Source: Thermoflexus hugenholtzii JAD2
Lineage (GTDB): Bacteria > Chloroflexota > Chloroflexia > Chloroflexales > Roseiflexaceae
DNA length: 64,000 nucleotides
Assembly: GCA_945881915.1 (NCBI GenBank)
Contig: CAMCVW010000007.1
Span: 54,322 to 118,321 of the forward strand
Reading direction: 5' to 3'
In this document: positions 18,328 to 25,588 of the stretch, in pieces
Layout of the letters: each line of letters starts with the position of its first letter
How positions within the stretch are numbered: the stretch's first letter is position 1
The notes under the pieces: model-generated
The model's database searches: none
Seen by the model: only the letters and a program-made list of their open reading frames with translations
What the model was told of the DNA's origin: nothing
Position numbers and translations under genes: made by a program

Positions 18328-18529
18328 CATGCCGACTCTCCGTCGTCGTCCGCATTGCAGTTGCTGCAGTCGACATGCCATCTCCCACTCCCTTCCTGCA
18401 TGCCGACTCTCCGTCGTCGTCCGCATCGCAATAGCTTCAGTCGACATGCCATCTCCCACCCCCGTCCTGGCATGCCGACTCGACGTCGTTGTCCGCATCG
18501 CAATAGCTTCAGTCGGCATGCCATCTCCT
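18328..18529. repeat. Tandem repeat, 2.8 units of 71-72 bp
   Basis: Units begin at 18328, 18399 and 18471 with CATGCCGACT and contain GTCCGCATCGCAATAGCTTC or close variants, then AGTCGACATGCCATCTCCCA. Within each unit CATGCCGACT faces AGTCGACATG or AGTCGGCATG; the third unit is a perfect 10-bp inverted repeat, so each unit can fold as its own stem-loop. Confidence 0.9.
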
Positions 18530-18628
18530 GCAGATGCAATAATTGTCGCCGGGTAGGCCACAGTACCCCGACGTGCTTCGCCTCACAATGCAACCTCGTC
18601 TTGGTACATGCTTTGCATCTTGTACACG

Positions 18629-18684
18629 ATTCCATGGTCCGTACATCTTCCCGTAGTTAGCAGACACGTCGCGGACCATGGAAT
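18629..18684. repeat. 13-bp inverted repeat with 30-nt loop
   Basis: The arms ATTCCATGGTCCG (18629-18641) and CGGACCATGGAAT (18672-18684) are perfectly complementary; each contains the palindrome CCATGG. Confidence 0.85.
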
Positions 18685-18714
18685 GACGCTGAATCCCGTC
18701 TTGGCTTGCCATAC

Positions 18715-18789
18715 CCTGCAGATGCCGTAAACGCAACGCATCAAGCAGACTATATCGAGGGGGCTTTTTGCAAAAAGCCCCCTCGATAT
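18715..18789. repeat. Leader plus 38-bp perfect palindrome, copy 2
   Basis: The leader starts CCTGCAGATGCCGTAAACGC. The palindrome at 18752-18789 has arms ATATCGAGGGGGCTTTTT around GC. Compared with copy 1 the arm bases differ, but the differences occur on both arms, so pairing is preserved. Confidence 0.9.
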
Positions 18790-18792
18790 TAA

Positions 18793-18822
18793 AAGCCGGG
18801 CGAGGTTTCCCTCGTCCGGCTC
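18793..18822 (-). terminator. Terminator of ychF
   Basis: A 12-bp stem (AGCCGGACGAGG / CCTCGCCCGGCT on the minus strand, one G-T pair) with a 4-nt loop is followed by TTTTAAT in the minus direction. It lies 40 nt past the ychF stop. Confidence 0.75.
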
Positions 18823-18862
18823 TTAGCCTAGATTATGTCCGTGGGCTTACGTCCAGCATGCG

Positions 18863-19942
18863 CTACACGTTGAACAAGAAGTGACAGATGTCACCGTCTT
18901 TGACGATGTAGAGTTTGCCTTCCAAGCGCACCGTACCGGCTTTTTTGGCCGCGACCATGTCGCCCGCTTTGATCAAATCGTCAAAGGCCACGACTTCGGC
19001 GCGGATGAAGCCACGCTGAATGTCTGAGTGAATCGCACCCGCTGCCTCGGCAGCCGGTGTATTCTTGCGAATCGTCCAGGCCCGACATTCGTCGTCACCA
19101 GCCGTCAAGAAGCTCATCAAGCCCAACAAGTCGTACGACAAGTTGATGACGCGGTTGCGTGCCGGCTCTTTGATACCCAAATCTTCCATAAAGACCGCAG
19201 CGTCGTCGTCCGACATAATCGCCAGCTCGGCTTCGATTTTGCCCGAAATAGCCGCCACTGCACTCTGTTTGTGATCGTATGTGAGCTCGAGCACGGTGTT
19301 GATGGCATCGTCGCCAACATTGATGACCTGCAAGATTGGCTTTGCAGTCAAAAACTGATAGCCACGCAACAAACGCGATTCTTCTTCGGTCAACTCGACG
19401 TCTCGAACGTGCTGACCAGCCTCGAGGGCGGTCTGCAACCGAGTCAATGCGTCTTTTTCGATGGTGCGTTGCTCACGCTCGCGGCCGGCCATTTTGTTGA
19501 TTTCGGCATTGAGTTTGGTCAAGCGCTTTTCGATAATTGCCAGATCCGAGAAGGTCAGTTCCAAATCGACCGATTCGATGTCACGCCGGAAGTCGACGCT
19601 GCCGTCAGGATGCGGCACCGCGTTGTCTTCGAACGCTCGGACGACGTGTAACAACGCGTCTGCGCTGCTGATGAAGTTCAGCAATGCGGGTGGCAGCCCG
19701 CTGCGGTTACTGCTCCCACTCATCCCACCGACGTCGACGTACTGCACATCTGCCGGGGTGAGTTTCCGTGGTTTGAACATGACCGCTAAACGGTCAAGGC
19801 GCCCATCGGGCACCTTGACTGTCGCGACATTCGGCTCGAGCTGACCAGAGCTAAACGCTGCCGTTTCGACAGTGCCGCGGGTCAGTGCATTAAAGACCGT
19901 GGTTTTGCCACTGTTGGCCAAACCGATAATCGCAATTTTCAT
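18863..19942 (-). CDS. ychF: Obg-family P-loop ATPase YchF (OLA1-like)
   Basis: 359 residues. P-loop GLANSGKTT at residues 7-15, switch/G3 region VQYVDVGGMSG, and the YchF motif FISSADALLHVVRAFED. NVGDDAI stands where GTPases have NKxD, which in this family explains the preference for ATP over GTP. The C-terminal TGS-like domain includes TAGDDECRAWTIRKNTPAAE and ends GDICHFLFNV. YchF associates with the ribosome and is linked to stress responses. It is 6 nt downstream of ndk and probably co-transcribed with it. Confidence 0.95.
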   Translation of the reverse strand: MKIAIIGLANSGKTTVFNALTRGTVETAAFSSGQLEPNVATVKVPDGRLDRLAVMFKPRKLTPADVQYVDVGGMSGSSNRSGLPPALLNFISSADALLHVVRAFEDNAVPHPDGSVDFRRDIESVDLELTFSDLAIIEKRLTKLNAEINKMAGREREQRTIEKDALTRLQTALEAGQHVRDVELTEEESRLLRGYQFLTAKPILQVINVGDDAINTVLELTYDHKQSAVAAISGKIEAELAIMSDDDAAVFMEDLGIKEPARNRVINLSYDLLGLMSFLTAGDDECRAWTIRKNTPAAEAAGAIHSDIQRGFIRAEVVAFDDLIKAGDMVAAKKAGTVRLEGKLYIVKDGDICHFLFNV

Positions 19943-19948
19943 GCTTGT

Positions 19949-20398
19949 CTACTCGTAGATCCAGCGGTCCACGCTACGTTCGACGGTGAACAACTCGTTT
20001 GGCGCAAAGAAGATTGCCGTCTCGCGCTCGCCGCTTTCGGGGCTGTCAGAGGCGTGGATCAAATTGCGACCGATTTCGAGGCCGTAGTCACCACGAATGG
20101 TGCCAGGAGCGGCCTTGACCGGGTTGGTTGCACCGACCATTGTGCGGACGGTTTCGATAACGTTCTTGCCCTTGACGTTGATAACTACGACCGGACCTGA
20201 GGTGATGTATTCAATCAAGCCAGCAAAGAACGGCTTGCCGTCGTGCTCTGCATAGTGCTTGCGGGCCAGGTCTTCGGTGACGCGCATCAGCTTCAATCCG
20301 ACGATTTGCAGACCACGCTGCTCCAACCGACCCAAAATGGCACTGACCAGACCACGCTGTACAGCATCTGGCTTCAAAATAATGAGTGAACGCTCCAC
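19949..20398 (-). CDS. ndk: Nucleoside diphosphate kinase
   Basis: 149 residues; it transfers the gamma-phosphate of ATP to NDPs through a phospho-histidine. The whole family pattern is present: ERSLIILKPDAVQRGLV, FFAGLIEYITSGPVV, GATNPVKAAPGTIRGDYG and the active-site block NLIHASDSPESGERE with catalytic H115. A ribosome site (AAGGAG) precedes the ATG at 20398. It heads a two-gene unit with ychF. Confidence 0.97.
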   Translation of the reverse strand: MERSLIILKPDAVQRGLVSAILGRLEQRGLQIVGLKLMRVTEDLARKHYAEHDGKPFFAGLIEYITSGPVVVINVKGKNVIETVRTMVGATNPVKAAPGTIRGDYGLEIGRNLIHASDSPESGERETAIFFAPNELFTVERSVDRWIYE

Positions 20399-20473
20399 GA
20401 ACTAACTCCTTACTGTAATTCCTTTTCCATTGTGTATCATACCACCCTTCGCGCCTTTGGGTATGTCAACAAA

Positions 20474-20502
20474 ACACCCCCGCAGCGACGCAGCAGAGGT
20501 GT
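20474..20502 (-). terminator. Terminator of the TPR-protein gene
   Basis: On the minus strand ACACCTCTGC pairs with GCGGGGGTGT using two G-T pairs, and TTTT follows. It sits 15 nt past the stop of the TPR gene. Confidence 0.6.
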
Positions 20503-20516
20503 CTCGATAGCAGCTA

Positions 20517-23144
20517 TTAGAGTGCCGGTGGGGGACCGCTCAAGTTCGTCATCCGATATGCTTCGACCGCCTCCTGGACGCGTCCTTGCCGTGCGTACGC
20601 ATTGCCCAACAAGCGACTACATTCGCGTCGCTTCTGGCTGTCTGATTCCATCGCCAAAATATCGCGCAAATCGACGACTACCTCATCGAGGAGCATGGTG
20701 GTGCGAATGAGATGCCGGTATTGCACCATCGCAGTTTCGAACATACCACTCGGCGTCGCTGCGCGGGCAACCGCCAAACGCAACGGAGCATTTTCGGGAT
20801 CATCTTGCAACGTTCGCAGATATTCATTCATCTGCGCAGTACTTGCTCCGGTCGTTTGTTGTCTATTGGTCTGGATGGGCGGCTGGTGCGGTGCTGCAGG
20901 TGCCTGCTTCAGCGGGGCGTTTTGTACAGCCGCAGCTGCTTTCGCAACCGGCTGGTTCGTCTGCGACTCTGCCAGTGGTTCGGTAGACAACGGCGCTGCA
21001 ATCACCCCCGCTCGACTCAATTCGCCCGTGGTGATTCCTACATCACGCAGGATTTCGTTGGCATCAATCGCGGGGCGGCTGTTTGTATCGGGGAAGTCTT
21101 GCAGACGCATTCCTTGACTCACCGCGAGATTGCTCATATCAAACGCCATGCCACCACCATTGGAGCGCGCCTCACCACTGTTGAATCGTTCGTACCCTGT
21201 CGAACTACCGGGCAGTTCAATGGGCGACGCCGACGTATTCTGATTGGCCAACAACGACTGTAACATCGCATTATCTTGTGAACGGGCAGGTGCAACTGGG
21301 GCTGGCGAAGGCACCACAGACGACGCAATAACCTGCACAACTGGTGGCACTGCCGCAGCTGAAGCTGCCCGCGGTAATGCTGCCGACACGCTTACGGGCA
21401 TCTCTGCTGACCGCGAGGACAGAAACAAATCCGCCAATAACGGGTCTGCGGCTTGCGCTTCCGCACTGTTCGCAACCGCCGCGTTCGTCGGTGGCGGCGT
21501 GGCACTCTTGGCAGTGCGTGTACTGGTGCTGATTCGCTCGTTCCGACTGCGCTCACGCATCGAATCAGCAGTCGCTGCAGCAGCGTGCGACGCCTGTCGC
21601 GTGAATCGTGGGTCTGGAATCGGCGTTACCTTCTTGGAATCGACAAATCCTCCACCCAAAATTCGTGCCACCACTTCACGCAAATCTTCGGTCGGCGACG
21701 GGGTATGGCTGATTTCGAGCCGCGCGAGCAGGGCATACAAATCATCCAGCGACGAAATCGTCTGCAGTTGCATTGTGTTTATTGTTATCTTGAGTGGTGC
21801 TAACTCCGCGAGGGCGGCAACCACGGGCTCCGAAATGCGTTCCGCACCAGCACCATGTTCGCCTGTGCTCAATACATGTGCGAGGAATCGGTCGTCTTCG
21901 TCAATCGCCTGATGCACCAAAAATGGGACTCCGCGACTGCCGCCATGGTAGGCTTGTACCGTCTCGGTGATCACATCACTCACATCCGGCGCGACAGGGG
22001 TGGTCACACGACCGCCGCGTACCATTTCCATCGTCAAATCATGACTGGGGATATGCGGGAGTGCGTTGGTGGCTGCATCTGCAGCATCTGCGGTATTTGG
22101 CTGGTTTTCCAACATCCCCGCCAGGAGTTCTGGTGCCTGTACATCAGCACTGGTTGCACCCACTGGTGCACCAGCCCCGGCAACTGGCAGCTCGTGAAAT
22201 CCAGCTTCTCCCATGCATGCACAATCATCCGTGCGCGCATAGATTCCGTGTCGTGGCTCGCTCCGCATATGCTGTAACACCGCACTATGATCTAAATCAG
22301 GAATGGCCGGGTACAAGACTTCCTTGCTCTGCACCGCTGCACCCATGCGCCGGGCCGTACTCTTTGGACTGATATCTAACTCCGGTAATTCCGGCAAAAT
22401 CCACGAAGCCGACGAAGGCAACGTGGCATGCCCGAACAAATCACGAGCGATGTCAAAAAACGGGTCATACGCCTGCGCGTGAGTCCAACAGCGTTGACTT
22501 GCTTCGCTGTCACGTCCTGCTTGATAGCGTGCCACAAAGTACTGTGCCTTCAAGACATCAGGGGCTTGTTGCAAGAGAGTGTTGCTTATCTCGTAGCTTT
22601 CTCGCTCGTCTCCGTTGCGCCAGAGTGTTTCGGCCAGGGCTATCGCGATGTCTACCCGTGTCGGGTGTAATGCCTGCAAACTGCGGAATTCGCTGATTGC
22701 TTGCTCGAACATGCTCCCTTTCACAAACAACCGTGCTAACCCAATCCGACTCAACTGTAGGTAGACATCGTGTCGCGCTGATCGCCGATATAGACTGACC
22801 AGACGTGTGCGCACATCAACCACTTCGGGCCGCAGTTCAATGGCGTGCTCAAGGTGTTCTTCGGCGATGCGTAACTCGCCCTTGCGTTCCGCGATGATGC
22901 TCAATCCCACGTATGCGTCGATACTTTCGGGATCACTGCGCAACACCTCGGTGTATAGCTCCTCGGCTTCGGCGTGTTCGTTGAGCGCGAGGAGGCTCTC
23001 GCACAAGCAGAGTTTGGTTTTGATGATATGCGGAAAGAACATCAACACGTGGCGTGCGACCCGCAGCACCACCGCGTGATTCCCATTCACCGATGCATCA
23101 TGCATCTGTTCATATGCTGTAATGAGACTCATGTCGCCCATCAT
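20517..23144 (-). CDS. Large tetratricopeptide-repeat protein, 875 aa
   Basis: The first about 230 residues are TPR-like helical hairpins: AEELYTEVLRSDPESIDAYV, AEEHLEHAIELRPEVVDVR, AISEFRSLQALHPTRVDIAI. The last about 110 residues have another set (YLRTLQDDPENAPLRLAVAR, VQEAVEAYRMTNLSG). Between them lie about 500 residues of low-complexity Ala/Pro/Ser-rich sequence without recognisable domains. There is no signal peptide or membrane segment, so it is probably a cytosolic scaffold. AAAGGAG lies 3 nt before the first ATG and 6 nt before the second (23141), so the second may be the real start. The partner is unknown. Confidence 0.8.
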   Translation of the reverse strand: MMGDMSLITAYEQMHDASVNGNHAVVLRVARHVLMFFPHIIKTKLCLCESLLALNEHAEAEELYTEVLRSDPESIDAYVGLSIIAERKGELRIAEEHLEHAIELRPEVVDVRTRLVSLYRRSARHDVYLQLSRIGLARLFVKGSMFEQAISEFRSLQALHPTRVDIAIALAETLWRNGDERESYEISNTLLQQAPDVLKAQYFVARYQAGRDSEASQRCWTHAQAYDPFFDIARDLFGHATLPSSASWILPELPELDISPKSTARRMGAAVQSKEVLYPAIPDLDHSAVLQHMRSEPRHGIYARTDDCACMGEAGFHELPVAGAGAPVGATSADVQAPELLAGMLENQPNTADAADAATNALPHIPSHDLTMEMVRGGRVTTPVAPDVSDVITETVQAYHGGSRGVPFLVHQAIDEDDRFLAHVLSTGEHGAGAERISEPVVAALAELAPLKITINTMQLQTISSLDDLYALLARLEISHTPSPTEDLREVVARILGGGFVDSKKVTPIPDPRFTRQASHAAAATADSMRERSRNERISTSTRTAKSATPPPTNAAVANSAEAQAADPLLADLFLSSRSAEMPVSVSAALPRAASAAAVPPVVQVIASSVVPSPAPVAPARSQDNAMLQSLLANQNTSASPIELPGSSTGYERFNSGEARSNGGGMAFDMSNLAVSQGMRLQDFPDTNSRPAIDANEILRDVGITTGELSRAGVIAAPLSTEPLAESQTNQPVAKAAAAVQNAPLKQAPAAPHQPPIQTNRQQTTGASTAQMNEYLRTLQDDPENAPLRLAVARAATPSGMFETAMVQYRHLIRTTMLLDEVVVDLRDILAMESDSQKRRECSRLLGNAYARQGRVQEAVEAYRMTNLSGPPPAL

Positions 23145-23182
23145 CAGCTCCTTTACGCCACTGCATGCAATAGTACGTATCT

Positions 23183-23204
23183 ATGTAGTAATTGTGTACT
23201 ACAT
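23183..23204. promoter_or_regulatory. 8-bp inverted repeat upstream of the TPR-protein gene
   Basis: The arms ATGTAGTA and TACTACAT flank a 6-nt loop, 39-60 nt before the TPR start and downstream of the glucosaminidase gene. There is no T-run, so an operator or mRNA hairpin is more likely than a terminator. Confidence 0.4.
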
Positions 23205-23259
23205 CTTATCATCGAATCTTTAGCAATGCAATAGAACCATGAGTTTTATCTCAGGTCAC

Positions 23260-24510
23260 TTATGGGACTGCGCGAAGCTTCATCATTACTTCCAAAATCC
23301 GCTGTCCATAGGTTGTCCCCGGGAACGCCCATCGTCCATTGAGTCCGACAATCGTTGCAGCTATCCCTCTCAGATTGGCCGGTAACGGTCGGTACCCCAG
23401 CGCTTTTTCAATCAACGCTTTTTGCTCAGCGTTCGCTTGCTCGTCTGTGAGCGCATATGCAAGTAATCGACCGATATGAGCGGGAATTGCTTCGTCTTCC
23501 CAAGACGAAAAACTCAGGCCTTTTTCCCACATATTCCGCTGTGTGTTAAAGGCCCAGCCTGGCTGCCCAGGATCGGTCACCGAGCTTCGCCCTTCCACAC
23601 CTAATCCTGCAGGATTACGTTGAGGCCGAGCCGACCAGTAACTCGTCAAAAATCCGGTTTCGTGGGCCATCTGGGCAATTGCCAAAAACCAATCAACCCC
23701 CACGCTATTGCCGACACGTTGGTAGGCCTCAACGATGTTTTTGACGTCGTCGTAACTGTATCCATTTGCTGCAGCCCTTGGAGCAAGTACCCGAATTGCT
23801 TCGTTGACCGTGCCACTTGGTGCACCCAAAATGGGCAAATCGGATGGTGCTGCCGTCGGCACATGGTCACGCGTTTCGTTCCCCAAGAGCCCAAACAAAA
23901 TATCATAAGGCGCTGCGTTTTCAGGGTGGACTTCGAATCGGGCGCGCTCGAACCACTGCACCTGATACTCGCTACCGTCGCTCATACGCTCGGTCTGCAA
24001 TCCAGACAACGGCAATCCGAACAACGCCAGACTCTCGGCTTCCGAGATACCTGCTGTGCCGTCCATTTCGAGCCCGTACTGACGCCATACCTGCCACACC
24101 CGACCACACACTGCGTGTTGTGTTGCCTCGAAGGTCTTGCACTCTGCAGTCGCCGATTTGGGGAACCCATACCAGTCGCGCCCCTGCTGGCTCAATCGGT
24201 CAGCGCCGAGTCGACCAAGTAACACATCGTACGGTCGTGCATTTTCAGGGTGCAGTTCGAGCCGGTTTCGCTCAAATGATTGTGCCGTGAAGGATTTTCC
24301 TTCGATCCGGATGGCTGATTGTGGTCCAATGGGATACCCGAACACACGCAATCCACCTTGCGCATTCCAATATTCACGGATACGCCCTTCGATACAAAAG
24401 CCTGTTTCTGCGAAGCACTGTGACGTCGCCTGCTCTGCGTGGCTCGGCATTACCCAACCACTCAGCCCGAGCAACAATGCCAGCATTATTACTACAATTT
24501 GTCGTACCAT
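23260..24510 (-). CDS. Secreted glucosaminidase-type hydrolase with N-terminal surface repeats
   Basis: 416 residues. A signal peptide (VRQIVVIMLALLLGLSGWVM, cleavage near SHA-EQ) is followed by two repeats of about 75 residues. Each has GYPIGPQ- or GLPLSGLQ-like starts and ends QSFERNRLELHPENARPYDV or QWFERARFEVHPENAAPYDI, LGFP-like modules common in Chloroflexota exoproteins. The C-terminal part has VDWFLAIAQMAHETGFLTSY with the catalytic-type Glu, then NPAGLGVEG, as in mannosyl-glycoprotein endo-beta-N-acetylglucosaminidase (glucosaminidase) domains. It probably trims peptidoglycan outside the cell. The ATG at 24510 is chosen because GAGG and the signal sequence fit. Confidence 0.8.
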   Translation of the reverse strand: MVRQIVVIMLALLLGLSGWVMPSHAEQATSQCFAETGFCIEGRIREYWNAQGGLRVFGYPIGPQSAIRIEGKSFTAQSFERNRLELHPENARPYDVLLGRLGADRLSQQGRDWYGFPKSATAECKTFEATQHAVCGRVWQVWRQYGLEMDGTAGISEAESLALFGLPLSGLQTERMSDGSEYQVQWFERARFEVHPENAAPYDILFGLLGNETRDHVPTAAPSDLPILGAPSGTVNEAIRVLAPRAAANGYSYDDVKNIVEAYQRVGNSVGVDWFLAIAQMAHETGFLTSYWSARPQRNPAGLGVEGRSSVTDPGQPGWAFNTQRNMWEKGLSFSSWEDEAIPAHIGRLLAYALTDEQANAEQKALIEKALGYRPLPANLRGIAATIVGLNGRWAFPGTTYGQRILEVMMKLRAVP

Positions 24511-24537
24511 ATACCCTCGCAGAAAATCTGGTTGCAT

Positions 24538-24564
24538 AAAACGCCGACGTATGTCGGCGTTTTT
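24538..24564. terminator. Terminator after tRNA-Pro
   Basis: An 11-bp perfect stem (AAAACGCCGAC / GTCGGCGTTTT) with a 4-nt loop. T-runs are present on both strands, and it lies 18 nt after the tRNA 3' end in the minus direction. Confidence 0.85.
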
Positions 24565-24581
24565 GCGCCCTCTCGAGCAAG

Positions 24582-24658
<77 letters not shown>

Positions 24659-24675
24659 AAGTCCACAACATGCAC

Positions 24676-24705
24676 ATCATACGCTACCGCAGACGCCACT
24701 GTCAA
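24676..24705 (-). promoter_or_regulatory. Promoter of tRNA-Pro
   Basis: On the minus strand a perfect TTGACA is followed after 18 nt by TATGAT, about 18 nt before the tRNA 5' end. Confidence 0.8.
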
Positions 24706-24736
24706 ATCATCGAGCGTTGTGAACCGAAGTGATGGG

Positions 24737-25096
24737 TCAAAATGCTTCAATACCTATGGCCGCTAACTCATCCGCAAAGCGTTCGAATTCTCGTTGTGTG
24801 CGCAACGTCAATATCTCGGCTAATAGCGGTTCGCGCTTCGTCCCGGGTAATAACAACGCCCGCTCGACGAATTGGCGCAAGTACGCTATCAGCGCAGCCC
24901 GATGAATCGGTGTCGGCATCTCACCGTGGAAGTACGATTCCATGGCCGCTGAAAGCACACCGGTTTGTTCTGTCATCCAAAAATGCGGCGCGATTGCGAC
25001 CTTGAAGGGGTATGGGTAGAGCGGATCACGGACGAACTCCAAAGTACCTATTTGTTCGCGCTCTGGAATTGCTTCGCGCGGTGCGTCACTGGTCAT
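24737..25096 (-). CDS. Hypothetical protein, 119 aa
   Basis: No family recognised. The product is acidic and soluble (MTSDAPREAIPEREQIGTLE ... PLYPYPFKVAIAPHFWM ... LRTQREFERFADELAAIGIE). It starts at ATG 25096 with GAGGTGAGG upstream; an in-frame GTG at 25105 lies within that ribosome site. The C-terminal half is predicted helical. It lies upstream of the tRNA-Pro promoter on the same strand and is not clearly in an operon. Confidence 0.6.
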   Translation of the reverse strand: MTSDAPREAIPEREQIGTLEFVRDPLYPYPFKVAIAPHFWMTEQTGVLSAAMESYFHGEMPTPIHRAALIAYLRQFVERALLLPGTKREPLLAEILTLRTQREFERFADELAAIGIEAF

Positions 25097-25588
25097 CGTC
25101 CTCACCTCTCGTCTGGATGTACTGCGTATTGTACCCGTCTTCTCCGGATGTTGTCGGTGTATACCTGTAAGGAGGCACCACTAGGGACGCACTACTGTAA
25201 ACCAAAAATAATCAAATCATACCGTCACTGCCGGTGTCTTTTGCCGGTCACTCATCCTCTATCCCGAGTCAACGCAGCACATCAACGCACTGCATTCATT
25301 TCAATTGCACCAGGTGTGTCGGTTTTTCCGTGACTCTATAGAACAGAATCACGGCTTAAACGTCATCCAACGGTTCGTACCATAATAATCTTATGAAATC
25401 ACAATATATTTCATTTGCGTCAGCTATTCATTTACAGTATAGTAGGTTTGATGAGGTAGTGCGTTACTATTTGCCTGCTCTATCATGTTACGCACAGTCT
25501 GGGTTGTATTTTTTCTGTATTATTGCGGGATTGGTCCATCCCACGATATGAACAAGTCATTTAAAGTATGTTGTCACGGAGCACACAA
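25097..25588. other. AT-rich 0.5 kb non-coding region upstream of the PHP/AlbA_2-like gene
   Basis: 492 nt with base composition clearly more AT-rich than the neighbours and no convincing gene. It contains a 10-bp hairpin with one mismatch (CCGTGACTCT / AGAATCACGG, about 25330-25356) and a 6-bp inverted repeat (GTGCGT ... ACGCAC, about 25459-25495). Promoters for the flanking divergent genes must lie here, but I cannot place them with confidence. Confidence 0.5.

Larger units (their letters stand above)
18177..18862. other. Repeat-packed intergenic island between ychF and the FtsW/RodA gene
   Basis: 686 nt without a credible gene. It contains, left to right: a 38-bp perfect palindrome with a 39-nt leader, 2.8 tandem copies of a 71-72-bp unit, a 13-bp inverted repeat, a second 38-bp palindrome with the same leader, and a GC-rich terminator. 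Long frames cross it only because the repeats lack stops. Its components are listed separately. Confidence 0.85.

Noticed and set aside
18328..18529. CRISPR-like array
   Set aside because: The units are contiguous imperfect 71-72-bp repeats with no distinct spacers, only about three copies, and no cas genes nearby.
18177..18862. Small genes inside the repeat island
   Set aside because: Long open frames on both strands reflect stop-free repeats; the predicted peptides are repetitive, without ribosome sites or family resemblance.
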